Part shown: one piece after another, positions 23,481-32,038 of the stretch | Position numbering within the stretch: position 1 is the first letter of the stretch | How the letters are laid out: each line of letters begins with the position of its first letter | From: Bog-105 sp963722935 | GTDB lineage: Bacteria; Acidobacteriota; Terriglobia; Bryobacterales; Bryobacteraceae | Assembly: GCA_963722935.1 (NCBI GenBank) | Contig: CAVROY010000003.1 | Location: 434,001 to 498,000 of the forward strand | Direction: 5' to 3' | Length of the DNA stretch: 64,000 bases | Position numbers and translations under genes: made by a program | Notes under the pieces: generated by a model | Told to the model about the DNA's origin: nothing | Databases searched by the model: none | The model's input: only the letters and a program-made list of their open reading frames with translations

Positions 23481-23866
23481 CTAAGAAGCTGGTCGCTCTA
23501 TGTCAATCGTTGGCAGTCCAATATCACCGTCTCGTTGCGATCCCTCCCACCGAAGTTGTCCCTGAAAGACGGACTCGTTCCAGCCGGCCAATTCCGTTCC
23601 GATGACCCGTAAGCATCGTTCGAGACAATCGAGACCATCCACCCCCGGGACCTCTCTGTCAACGGTTTCGGCGGCAGTAATGAGTTCGCAGCGGCAGCGC
23701 GGGTACTCGTTCGCCCGCTGCATTGGCCGATATATCCGAACGATGACCGCTGGGGGCTGACTCGCCTTACCCGCAATGTAATAAGCTCGTTCGCAGATTA
23801 TCTCGGTATTCAGAAGGGCTCCTCTAGCGCACTCTACGTGAATTGGAAAACGTCGGGAGAGCTCAT
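23481..23866 (-). pseudogene. Candidate immunity protein for the long RHS gene, one frameshift (DUF6968-like)
   Basis: The ATG at 23866 overlaps the RHS stop as ATGA and reads MSSPDVFQFT before a TAG. Shifting one base near 23830 continues HVECARGALLNTEIICERAY, then VIVRIYRPMQ, PGVDGLDCLERCLRVIGTEL and FQGQLRWEGSQRDGDIGLPT, ending at 23481. The core resembles the small DUF6968-type proteins (xVxIxRP...C..I...GVDSLQAL...L...GxLxW), a resemblance from memory. ATG 23723 gives only an 80-residue remnant. The position after an RHS tip argues for an immunity role. The frameshift may be decay or sequence error. Confidence 0.5.
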
Positions 23867-26800
23867 TGCTCGGGCTGAAGCGGCGGCACAGGAGCGCCTT
23901 TCATGCACAGCGCGTGGCGCTGGTAGGCATGATCAAGGCACGCTCTATACTTACCCACTTGTCCGCTCCCGTACGGAAATCTCTTAGCGCACTCAGCCGT
24001 GTCCTCACTTAGCTGCCTCTCGCATGCCGGGCCGCGGGCGGGATTCCACGTATAGCGCCTATTGAACTTCTCGAGCGCGATCTCCTTGCTTCCGCCCGCG
24101 CTTTGGGCATCAGCAAGCAAAGCAACCACCAGGGCTAGCGGCCCAAGGACAGCCTCAATGACGCCCTTCCCTATCGCAGTCCCGATTGCGGGACCTGGAT
24201 TGGGCTCCAGGGGCAATCCGAACGGGCCGGTGCATGGTCGGAGCCCGCAACCACCCGGTACCCCGAACGGCCCCGGCACGCTCATCCCACTCGGTAGCCC
24301 CAGCGTCTCTCCGTCATTCGGCCACGATCCAAACTGCCCCTGCGCGTACACGCCGGTGTCGTTCGGATTGGTCGAGGGCGAACCCCACACCGATGCCGGG
24401 GGCGGAGGCGGACCCGGTGGCGGAGGCGGGCTCGAGCCCCAGTCGGGAGGAGGTCCACCGTCCCACCCGCCGCCGCAAAACGGATCCCAGTCGCACGGAT
24501 CATCACCTGAACCCGATCCAAATCCATCCATCCCGCTTGGATCGACCATCGTCAGCGGATTATTCGCCACATAACTATACCCGTTCCAGCTCTCCGGATT
24601 CGTCATGTCCGCACCCGCATTCCCCGGGTCCGGGCTATTAAACCTCCCCAGCACTCCCGTGAAATTCCTCGCATTGAAGTAATCCACCGGCACGACGTTC
24701 TCGGTCTCACGATCCTGCTCCGTGAACCGCTGGTTGATCTTGTCTGCAGCCCCATACTGTGAGCCGCGCCCCGCATACCCCGCTGGTATCTCTTCGCCAA
24801 ACGGCAGAAAATCGTGCCGGGAGACGATATTCGCGTTCTGATCCGTCACCAGCCGCACGCTGCCTAAATGATCGTAAGTCAGGTAGCAGGTCGAGCACGG
24901 CGTCCCGCTCGCATTCTGGATCGCCACTAACTGTCCGCCCATCCGGATGTATTCTTTCGTAAGCGCCGTCGGTCCCGTATACTCGGCCGCCAACTGCCCC
25001 AACGCATCATACAGATAGTAAGTCGTCGCGCCGCCCGTCACCTGCTTCCACACCCGGTTCCCGAAGCCATCCGGCAGATACTCCACCGTCACGCCCGAGT
25101 TCACATCGTAGGCGATCCAGAACTGGTTCTCCGCCGTGTAACCCATCCGCATCGTGCTCACCGAGGTCGTGTTGCCCGACGCATCATACGCGATTAGACC
25201 CGAAACGAGGCGGTTATTTGCCGTATTGTATTGGCCGGAGCCATACGGCGTCAGTCCGTTGATCGGCACCCCGCTGTTCGCCGTCACCGCCATGTTGCCC
25301 CATTGATCGTAGCCGAAACTCCGCGACCATGTCCCGGCGCCACTTTCGCTCGCCGCCGTCAACCGGTTCGCCTTGTCGTAAGTAAACGACGCATTGAAAT
25401 ATGGCAGTGAGCCCAACGGCTGCGGCGTCGTCGCCGCGCCGACATCTTCTCCCAGCACGTTCCCGTCGTTGTTCGTCGTCCCCCAATTCGGATATTCGAC
25501 AAATAACGTCTGGTTGTAATTACTGTTGACGATCCCGTAGATCACATTCGGCTGCAAGCGGTAGTTATAGCTCACGACCCCGGTCAACCCGCTTCCATAG
25601 TAGACCACCCACGGCGCCCCATGGGGCATATAGGCAATGTTCGTCACATAATTGTTTTGCGAGCAGTTCTGCGTCAGACTCAGACCGGTCGCCCGGTTCG
25701 CGCGATCATAGCAGGTATACACCACCCGCCCCGACGGATACGTCTCGCTCGTCAGAGAGCCCGTCAGATTGTACGTGTAATTGAAGGTATAGACCTGGCT
25801 GTTCCCAGTGATCTGCACTTGGCTCTGCTTCGGATTGCCCATAGCGTCGTAGCTCGGATATGTCGTGATGGAGTCGGTGTTGTTCACCTTCGCCAGCCTG
25901 CCAATATGATAGGTGTCGTACGTGTAGACGACGCTCGCGGTGCCGTCCGAATAGGTCTTGATCGTAAGCCGGTTGAGCGCATCGTAGCTATAATTAGTCG
26001 TAACATTCCGTGCGTCTACCCTGTTATGTACATTGCCATCATTGTCATAGGTGTAAGTGACGGTTCCGCTCTCCGGATTGGTGGACGTCTTGAGCCGCGC
26101 CAGCGAATCATATGTGAATGTCCGCACCTGCCCGCCCTGCGTTACCTTTTGCAGCGTGTTATCCGGGCCATACGTGTAACTTGTCGCATAGTTCAGGCCG
26201 CTCGGATCTTCCGTCACCTGCGCCAAGCGCTCCGCCCCATCCGTCGAACTCTTCCGCACATGTCCGGCCGCATCCGTCACCGTGGTCTGGTTCCCCGTGT
26301 AACTGGTCGTTGTCACCGATCCGTCCTGCGCCGTCACTTGCGTTTGCCGGCCCAGCACATCGTACAAATACGTGGTTCCGTAACTCAATCCGTCCCCGGG
26401 CCGCGACGGATTCGTCGTCTGGATCACCCGGCCCAGCGCATCGTAACTCTGCGACACAAATATGAACCCCGTCGAGTTCTCGAACGTGTCCTCCTCGATC
26501 GCCCGCCCGAATCGATCGTAAATCGTCTGTGATCGTAGCGCCTTGTCCCCTGCCGCAGTCTGATCCTGATACACGATCGTTGTCGTCGTACCTGGATAGC
26601 TGTAATACGTGCTTCCGCTATTGGGCGACTGCACTTGCGTGACCCGCTCCAACGGGTCTGCGTAGGTGTACGTCATCGCCAGACCGTTCGGGTCCGTCAC
26701 CGATCTCGGCTTCCCCGACTCGTAGTCGTACGTCAGAGATGTCGTGTGATTTAGAGCGTCCTTAACGGAAGTAACGTGCCCATAGGTATTTCGACCGCCA

Positions 26801-27270
26801 TCGGTGTACTGATCGATATAAGAGTAAGTTGTCGTATTTCCGTTCGCATCCTCCGTTGTGACCGTGTTTCCGGCAATGTCATACGCCTCATAGCCGCTAA
26901 GCCAAGCCCCAGTCGTATTCAGCCAGCTCTGAATAGTCGTCGCGTTACCCCGATACCCGCTACCCGCGAAGCGTGTATTATCGTGGCCCACAATATTGGG
27001 GCAGTTATAGATCGGCGTGTGTGGATTCGTAGTGTACTCGTCATAGAGATAGGTCGTATCCGCATACTTTGTTCCCACGCCGTCTAATACCTTCACCTCA
27101 CTCGGCAGCCCCAGTATGTTGATGCTCGTATAGGCCGAGCTTGCATTATACGTCGTTTGAGTATGCCGGAGCACTCCGCCTATCGCCCCGGACCCCCAAT
27201 CGGTTTCCGAACTTGTCGGTCGCATTATTGTACTGGTCGTAGGCGTAGCTGACCTGCGACTCCTGGCCAT
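23863..27270 (-). CDS. Long RHS gene, C-terminal piece (YD repeats, core boundary, toxin tip)
   Basis: An 1135-residue frame forming the major part of the RHS protein. Family sequence begins at ETDWGSGAIGGVLRHTQTTY (about residue 22), so the first 21 residues belong to another frame. It contains some twenty YD/RHS repeats (TTYLYDVLGRQTQVTAQDGS, FTYDSLARLKTSTNPESGTV), which in known RHS proteins wind into a beta-cage around the toxin. The boundary FNSPDPGNAGADM and ESWNGYSYVANNPL is followed by a Gly/Pro linker. The tip of about 150 residues has a hydrophobic helix (GPLALVVALLADAQ) and a cysteine-containing end (CERQLSEDTAECAKRF). The toxin class is not recognised. The immunity candidate overlaps the stop. 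Confidence 0.85.
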   Translation of the reverse strand: MARSRRSATPTTSTIMRPTSSETDWGSGAIGGVLRHTQTTYNASSAYTSINILGLPSEVKVLDGVGTKYADTTYLYDEYTTNPHTPIYNCPNIVGHDNTRFAGSGYRGNATTIQSWLNTTGAWLSGYEAYDIAGNTVTTEDANGNTTTYSYIDQYTDGGRNTYGHVTSVKDALNHTTSLTYDYESGKPRSVTDPNGLAMTYTYADPLERVTQVQSPNSGSTYYSYPGTTTTIVYQDQTAAGDKALRSQTIYDRFGRAIEEDTFENSTGFIFVSQSYDALGRVIQTTNPSRPGDGLSYGTTYLYDVLGRQTQVTAQDGSVTTTSYTGNQTTVTDAAGHVRKSSTDGAERLAQVTEDPSGLNYATSYTYGPDNTLQKVTQGGQVRTFTYDSLARLKTSTNPESGTVTYTYDNDGNVHNRVDARNVTTNYSYDALNRLTIKTYSDGTASVVYTYDTYHIGRLAKVNNTDSITTYPSYDAMGNPKQSQVQITGNSQVYTFNYTYNLTGSLTSETYPSGRVVYTCYDRANRATGLSLTQNCSQNNYVTNIAYMPHGAPWVVYYGSGLTGVVSYNYRLQPNVIYGIVNSNYNQTLFVEYPNWGTTNNDGNVLGEDVGAATTPQPLGSLPYFNASFTYDKANRLTAASESGAGTWSRSFGYDQWGNMAVTANSGVPINGLTPYGSGQYNTANNRLVSGLIAYDASGNTTSVSTMRMGYTAENQFWIAYDVNSGVTVEYLPDGFGNRVWKQVTGGATTYYLYDALGQLAAEYTGPTALTKEYIRMGGQLVAIQNASGTPCSTCYLTYDHLGSVRLVTDQNANIVSRHDFLPFGEEIPAGYAGRGSQYGAADKINQRFTEQDRETENVVPVDYFNARNFTGVLGRFNSPDPGNAGADMTNPESWNGYSYVANNPLTMVDPSGMDGFGSGSGDDPCDWDPFCGGGWDGGPPPDWGSSPPPPPGPPPPPASVWGSPSTNPNDTGVYAQGQFGSWPNDGETLGLPSGMSVPGPFGVPGGCGLRPCTGPFGLPLEPNPGPAIGTAIGKGVIEAVLGPLALVVALLADAQSAGGSKEIALEKFNRRYTWNPARGPACERQLSEDTAECAKRFPYGSGQVGKYRACLDHAYQRHALCMKGAPVPPLQPEQ

Positions 27271-27712
27271 TATCGAGCGTGGTCAGAACAGAGGCAAGCT
27301 GTGGGTCGTGAGGCGGCGCGGCATCGTCTGTCGGAGTAAACCAGTTATTTTCTCCGGAGCCGAAGGGTCGCTGTGTCCAGGATTGCTGCGCGGTTTGCAA
27401 AGTGCTGCTTCCATTACTGACGCTCCTCTGAAATTCAATGCCCTGCCACCAGTCCGCAAAATCGGTCGGCTTGCTCGGGGCGGGCATCGTCGAAGCGGGA
27501 TTCCCGTAAAACGAATGCACCTCTTGACGCAACAGATTGCCTGATGGACCCTCGTACTGAACTGTTACCTTGGTCCCGGGCCGGTTAGGGTGATTCGGAT
27601 CGATATTGCTCAGGACCGGGGACGCCGATAAGAGCGTCTTCCCCGATAAATTTGTGCCGTCGGCGTACTCGTCCCGCTCGGTCGACTCGCCGGTATATCT
27701 GATATCCGCCAT
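27146..27712 (-). CDS. Long RHS gene, middle piece (separated by frameshifts)
   Basis: The 188-residue frame reads TERDEYADGTNLSGKTLLSA through AYDQYNNATDKFG, linking the N- and C-terminal RHS pieces. The upstream piece's GGYQIYRRV should run directly into TERDEYADG (shift near 27682-27690), and NNATDKF into ETDWGSGAI (shift near 27207-27212). Outside those points the frame is intact and family-like. It is not a separate gene. Confidence 0.7.
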   Translation of the reverse strand: MADIRYTGESTERDEYADGTNLSGKTLLSASPVLSNIDPNHPNRPGTKVTVQYEGPSGNLLRQEVHSFYGNPASTMPAPSKPTDFADWWQGIEFQRSVSNGSSTLQTAQQSWTQRPFGSGENNWFTPTDDAAPPHDPQLASVLTTLDNGQESQVSYAYDQYNNATDKFGNRLGVRGDRRSAPAYSNDV

Positions 27713-28898
27713 TTGCCAGCGCGATCACACCGCTGTTCCCGTTGGCGTTACATCCGGTTTCCAGGTGTTGATAGGCATACGCAGCCCCCGTCGGCAGTGT
27801 CAGCCGCTTCAGCTCGCCATACGAGTTATACTGCATCGAATACGATGTACCGTCCGGCATCACGACGGAAGAGACCACCCATGGATTGAAAGTCGTTGAG
27901 CTGGACCCGTTCAGTTCCGGAAACAAGCAATGATAGGTCTCGAGCGATTCTCCGGCGGCCAGCGCATTCTGCAGGAGCGCATAATTTACCTTGATCTGTC
28001 GTGATGCCCCTCCATAGCCGTAATAAGTGATCACGTCTTGCGAGTCCGTCCCCAGGTCCTCGGTCAAGTTAATCGTTCGCTGCCGGTTCAGCGGGTCGGT
28101 GACGGTATAAATGCCGCCACTGTTGGTGGATTGAAACGCAAATTGGATGATGTTCCCGTTTCGATCCTCGATCTTGGATACATAGCTGTCCGGCGAGAAC
28201 GTATAGTTCGTCCCGTCTCGAGTGGTCAACGTGCCGCCCGCCCCGCTGCTGCCGTACTGTCCATCATAAACGTCGGCAGCCGCGACATACGTCAGGTCCG
28301 TCCCGTCCGTGCTGCGGAACACCTTGCCGCGATCAGCATATTGATAGGAAGAAAGCTGGTTGCAATTCGTCAGACTAGTATCCTGCGGTTGTCCGGCATA
28401 TTTAGTGTCCAGCAAAATCGTCTGTGTTCCGTCATAGCCCGTCCAGATAACATATGTCGTAAACGGACCCAGGCTTTCGTATATCCACGTGCCGTTCTGT
28501 TGTTGGACGGGACAAACATTCGGATTGGCGCTCACGCTCGCGATCGCGATGAAGCCGGACGTGTAAAAAATCTGCGGCTGCGGCCTACCCTCGGGCGTGT
28601 ATGAACCTGCCACTCCGATAACGCTCCATTGCTGCTGAACCGGAATGGCGATATTTCTAGCAACGTTTCCCCGGCCGCCGATGTTGAGAACCGGAATTGT
28701 AACCTCGAGACTGCCGTTATAGTAGTTCAGATGATCGATGCCGCTCAAGGCATAGCTGGAGGCCGGACTGCCCGGTGTGACAGCGGCATCGCCGATGCCG
28801 CCGTAACCGTCGTTCACGGGGATCTGCCCGTGCAAACCGATCGCGCCGAACAGGGCCGCGAGCACCACAATGATGTGTCGGTGAATTTGATTAGCCAT
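27585..28898 (-). CDS. Long RHS gene, N-terminal exported piece
   Basis: A 437-residue frame from ATG 28898. MANQIHRHIIVVLAALFGAI plus GLHGQ is a Sec-type signal peptide, so the RHS protein is exported rather than loaded by a PAAR/VgrG type VI partner; no PAAR or VgrG domain is present. The following 390 residues are beta-rich and Tyr/Asn/Gly-rich, with early RHS-like repeats (IDHLNYYNGSLEVTIPVLNI, YVSKIEDRNGNIIQFAFQST). Family sequence ends near residue 405 (GGYQIYRRV); the last 32 residues are out of frame. AGGGA lies upstream of the start. Together with the next two pieces it makes a protein of about 1,700 residues. Confidence 0.8.
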   Translation of the reverse strand: MANQIHRHIIVVLAALFGAIGLHGQIPVNDGYGGIGDAAVTPGSPASSYALSGIDHLNYYNGSLEVTIPVLNIGGRGNVARNIAIPVQQQWSVIGVAGSYTPEGRPQPQIFYTSGFIAIASVSANPNVCPVQQQNGTWIYESLGPFTTYVIWTGYDGTQTILLDTKYAGQPQDTSLTNCNQLSSYQYADRGKVFRSTDGTDLTYVAAADVYDGQYGSSGAGGTLTTRDGTNYTFSPDSYVSKIEDRNGNIIQFAFQSTNSGGIYTVTDPLNRQRTINLTEDLGTDSQDVITYYGYGGASRQIKVNYALLQNALAAGESLETYHCLFPELNGSSSTTFNPWVVSSVVMPDGTSYSMQYNSYGELKRLTLPTGAAYAYQHLETGCNANGNSGVIALANGGYQIYRRVDRAGRVRRRHKFIGEDALIGVPGPEQYRSESP

Positions 28899-28911
28899 GG
28901 CGCGAAAATCC

Positions 28912-29124
28912 CTAATTGAAAATGATCCGAAAAACAGTGGTTGCCGCGCCGCTCGACTTCAGATGGAACTCGCCCGACGCGCCGTTGATCAAGGCCGCCC
29001 AGCGATGTTTCTGAGCGGCTCCCGCGGTGGCGCCGAATCGAAACACCGGGGTCTGGCTCAACACCCCATCCACAACGCTGGCGGGATCGAGTTGAAACGA
29101 GCGCTTGATGGTCGCGCATGACAT
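28912..29124 (-). CDS. Small ORF upstream of the RHS gene, hypothetical
   Basis: A 70-residue frame beginning MSCATIKRSFQLDPASVVDG and ending SGEFHLKSSGAATTVFRIIF. It ends 13 bases before the RHS start on the same strand, so the two could be co-transcribed. There is no signal peptide. The sequence looks protein-like but I recognise no family. It may be a small gene or the 3' end of a lost one. Confidence 0.3.
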   Translation of the reverse strand: MSCATIKRSFQLDPASVVDGVLSQTPVFRFGATAGAAQKHRWAALINGASGEFHLKSSGAATTVFRIIFN

Positions 29125-29195
29125 CGATGAGGAGCGTCCGGAGAGAAGATCACCCCTGCTGGTGTCGGGGACCTATGTAGTATCCTACGCTCAGG

Positions 29196-29960
29196 ATGCT
29201 CGAAGTCCGGTCGCTGACCAAGTGCTACAGCTCAATTCCGGCGGTAGAAAACGTGAGCTTCGCCATTCAGCCTGGTGAAGTCCTCGGATACCTTGGCCCT
29301 AATGGCTCGGGAAAGAGCACGACGGTCAAGATCATCACGGGATTGTTAGAGCCGACGCGTGGAACGGTCCTTTTCAAAGGACGGCCGATCCATGAAGACT
29401 TGGCCGGATACAAAAGCCTGCTCGGTTACGTGCCGGAAGAGGCGAACCTTTATCCTTTCTTATCGGGCATCGAGTACCTCGAACTGGTAGGCCGGCTGCG
29501 CGGCATGTCGAGCGAATTGGTATCGCGCCGCGCGAACAAGCTGCTGGAACTGTTTTCGATGCGGCCGCACCGTCATAGCGGAATCGGGACGTATTCGAAA
29601 GGAATGCGGCAGCGCATTCTGCTCATTTCCGCGCTGATGCACAATCCCGAGCTCCTTATCTTCGACGAGCCGCTCTCGGGACTCGACGTTACATCGGCGC
29701 TGATTTTCCGCCAGCTCATCTCGGCATTGCGGCGGGAAGGCAAGGTTATTTTCTATTGCTCGCATGTGCTGGAAACGGTGGAGAAGGTGTGCTCGCACGT
29801 GACCATCCTTCAGAACGGCAAACAACTCGCTTACGGGGCTATTGAGGACCTCAGGAAATTCCAAGCGGCGCCGTCGCTCGAAGCCGCGTTCTCGCAGCTC
29901 GTGCAAGAAGTGGACGCTGAAAAGTCGGCGCAGGCTATTGTCGAGGCGGTGATGGCATGA
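29196..29960 (+). CDS. ABC transporter ATP-binding protein
   Basis: A 254-residue ATPase subunit with Walker A GPNGSGKST (34-42), Q-loop region SLLGYVPEEANLYPF, signature YSKGMRQRILL (a variant of LSGGQ), and Walker B LLIFDEPLSGLD followed by the switch His in YCSHVLE. Similarity is to the ABC-2 exporter class. It overlaps the next gene (a membrane subunit) as ATGA, so the two form one transporter. The substrate is unknown. It is followed by a PadR regulator, which often controls such exporters. Confidence 0.92.
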   Translation: MLEVRSLTKCYSSIPAVENVSFAIQPGEVLGYLGPNGSGKSTTVKIITGLLEPTRGTVLFKGRPIHEDLAGYKSLLGYVPEEANLYPFLSGIEYLELVGRLRGMSSELVSRRANKLLELFSMRPHRHSGIGTYSKGMRQRILLISALMHNPELLIFDEPLSGLDVTSALIFRQLISALRREGKVIFYCSHVLETVEKVCSHVTILQNGKQLAYGAIEDLRKFQAAPSLEAAFSQLVQEVDAEKSAQAIVEAVMA

Positions 29961-31696
29961 AGGGCAGGCGGTCGCTGCGAGAACTGGTTCCGCGGACTCC
30001 GTTCTGGGGCCTGATAATGCACTTCGTTCAGCGCCTGTTCGCGGGCGAGGATGAACAGGCGAATGAAACGATGAGTTTGGGAATCGGAGCGGTACTCGCG
30101 TTATTAGCATCGCCCGGCGCGTTTGCATCTTTGTTCCTGATGGACAAGTATTCGCCGTTAATGCTTTGGTTGCGTGGAATCCGGCACTTCGATCCGTACC
30201 GGGCTTCCATTCCAGACGAGTACTTCTTCATCGTTCTGTCCATGACGGTTTCGGGTCTGGTGACAGTGCTGCGCTGGAATCGCTTGTTTCCCGACAGACG
30301 CGACTTCGCCAATCTTGCCGTGTTGCCGGTCCCGATACGAAATATATTTCTGGCCAATTTCGCGGCGCTCTTCGGCTTGGCCGTTTTATTCGGAATTGAC
30401 GTGAATGGAGTGTCTTCTTTTTTGTTCCCGGCAGTCGTGACCATGGGCGACGGAAGCCTATCCGCGTTCTTCCGCGTGGCGATCAGTCATCTGGCAGCCG
30501 TACTGTCGGCAAGCTTCTTCAGCTTCTTTGGCGTATTTGCATTAGTGGGAGCGCTGATGCTGTTCACGCCGAAGCGCCTGTTTCGTCCCATTTCGATCTG
30601 TTTGCGAATACTGCTGATCGTAGGTCTGCTGACCCAGTTGTTTTCGAATCTGTTTTTGCAACTGCTGGCCGGTGGCACGCCGAATCCAGCGCAAGGCTAC
30701 GCTCGCTTGCTTCCCTCGATTTGGTTTCTGGGAGTTTACGAGAATGTGGCTGGACTGGCAAACCCTGCCATGGCCCGCCTGGGTCACGAGGCGCTTCTAG
30801 CGCTTCTGCTGCTAATTTTCGTTTTTATCCTTATCTATTCCCTTTGTTATCGCCGGCATTTCCTGCGACTCGCCGAAGCGACGGATTCGCTTACTGGCGG
30901 AGGGTTCCATTTTCATTTGCGATTTCCAGATGCACTTGCGAGACTGCTGTTTCGCTCTGAATTAGAGCGCGCGTGCGATAGCTTCGCGCTGCATGTATTG
31001 TTCAGGAGCGAGCGTCATCTGATGTTTTTTGGGGCGTATCTTGGAACCGGGCTGGTATTGGTGGCGCAGACCGTTATTGGCGGTGCGACGCAGACAAGTC
31101 CCGCTACAGTCCCGAACGCCGCTCTACTCGCGGCGCCTCTGATGATTGCGTTCTTCGTGATAACCGGCTTGCGGTTCGTCTTCGATATGCCCGCTGTGCT
31201 GAATGCGAATTGGATCTTTCGCCTGAGTATCAAGAAAGCAGACCCGCCGCCCAACTCTATCGTGCGCCGGCTGATGCTTCTGCTGATCGTGCCTTGCGAA
31301 ATATTGCTAGTCGCGCCATTTACGGCTTATCGGTATGGATGGCTGGTTGCATCGGAGCACGCTGCAGCCGTAATCGTTTTAACCGTGCTGGCGATCGAGC
31401 TGGTCTCGATGAAGTTTCACAAGATTCCATTTACTTGCAGCAAGGAGCCCGATATCCGGCAGTTTCTGTTTCGGATTGTCGCATCCGGATTCGCAGTAAT
31501 GATCGCTGTCCCGTTGTTGGCGGATCTGGAGCACTGGATGTTGCTTCAGCCAATCCGGCTGACCGGCGGAGCCGTTTCGGCTGCGATTGCATGGATCTAT
31601 CTGCGACGCTACCGGCGTGCCATGCTGCCCGAAGATACGGCGCTGAAATTCGAAGATCGGGCCGCTTCTCAGTTTGAGCTGCTTAAGCTCGCGTGA
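29957..31696 (+). CDS. ABC exporter membrane subunit
   Basis: A 579-residue polytopic protein with about 12 hydrophobic segments (LGIGAVLALLASPGAFASLF; LLALLLLIFVFILIYSLCY; AAVIVLTVLAIELV). It starts at the ATGA overlap with the ATPase gene. Size and topology fit an ABC-2-type permease; no peptidase or other soluble domain is seen. I cannot name a closer family or the cargo. Confidence 0.8.
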   Translation: MKGRRSLRELVPRTPFWGLIMHFVQRLFAGEDEQANETMSLGIGAVLALLASPGAFASLFLMDKYSPLMLWLRGIRHFDPYRASIPDEYFFIVLSMTVSGLVTVLRWNRLFPDRRDFANLAVLPVPIRNIFLANFAALFGLAVLFGIDVNGVSSFLFPAVVTMGDGSLSAFFRVAISHLAAVLSASFFSFFGVFALVGALMLFTPKRLFRPISICLRILLIVGLLTQLFSNLFLQLLAGGTPNPAQGYARLLPSIWFLGVYENVAGLANPAMARLGHEALLALLLLIFVFILIYSLCYRRHFLRLAEATDSLTGGGFHFHLRFPDALARLLFRSELERACDSFALHVLFRSERHLMFFGAYLGTGLVLVAQTVIGGATQTSPATVPNAALLAAPLMIAFFVITGLRFVFDMPAVLNANWIFRLSIKKADPPPNSIVRRLMLLLIVPCEILLVAPFTAYRYGWLVASEHAAAVIVLTVLAIELVSMKFHKIPFTCSKEPDIRQFLFRIVASGFAVMIAVPLLADLEHWMLLQPIRLTGGAVSAAIAWIYLRRYRRAMLPEDTALKFEDRAASQFELLKLA

Positions 31697-31720
31697 AAAG
31701 GTATAGGATTCGATATAGGT
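31697..31720. promoter_or_regulatory. Direct TATAGG repeats before padR
   Basis: Two TATAGG hexamers 12 bases apart (in GTATAGGATTCGATATAGG) lie just before the PadR ATG. PadR proteins commonly repress their own gene at short repeats in this position, so an operator is plausible. The second copy may also serve as the ribosome site. Confidence 0.3.
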
Positions 31721-32032
31721 ATGGGCGACTCTGCCAAACTCTCTCACACCGCTGCCCTGATTCTGCAAACCGTGGACAACGGGTGCAGATACGGTTTCGA
31801 CATCATGGATGCCACCGGACTGCCGAGCGGCACTGTTTATCCCGCGCTGCGGCGGATGGAAACAGAAGGCCTGATTTCTTCGCAATGGGAACCGGAGAAG
31901 AAAGCACTCGCCGAACAGCGGCCGGCGCGCAAATATTACCGGATCACCCGCGACGGCGCACAGGTTCTGGAGCGATCGCAGAAACGATATCCTCTGCTCA
32001 GTAAGTTAGCCGCGTCCAAATCGCGGCGCTGA
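31721..32032 (+). CDS. PadR family transcriptional regulator
   Basis: A 103-residue winged-helix protein: LSHTAALILQTVDNGCRYGF, then GLPSGTVYPALRRMETEGLI and RKYYRITRDGAQVLE, the defining PadR helix-turn-helix and wing. The usual C-terminal dimerisation helix is short. It lies 24 bases after the ABC permease gene and seven before a membrane protein, so the four genes are probably one unit. Confidence 0.9.
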   Translation: MGDSAKLSHTAALILQTVDNGCRYGFDIMDATGLPSGTVYPALRRMETEGLISSQWEPEKKALAEQRPARKYYRITRDGAQVLERSQKRYPLLSKLAASKSRR

Positions 32033-32038
32033 AAGTTT

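Noticed and set aside
25621..26532. 303-codon plus-strand ORF within the RHS gene
   Set aside because: Arginine/isoleucine-rich shadow of the repetitive RHS coding strand, without start signals or a recognisable domain.
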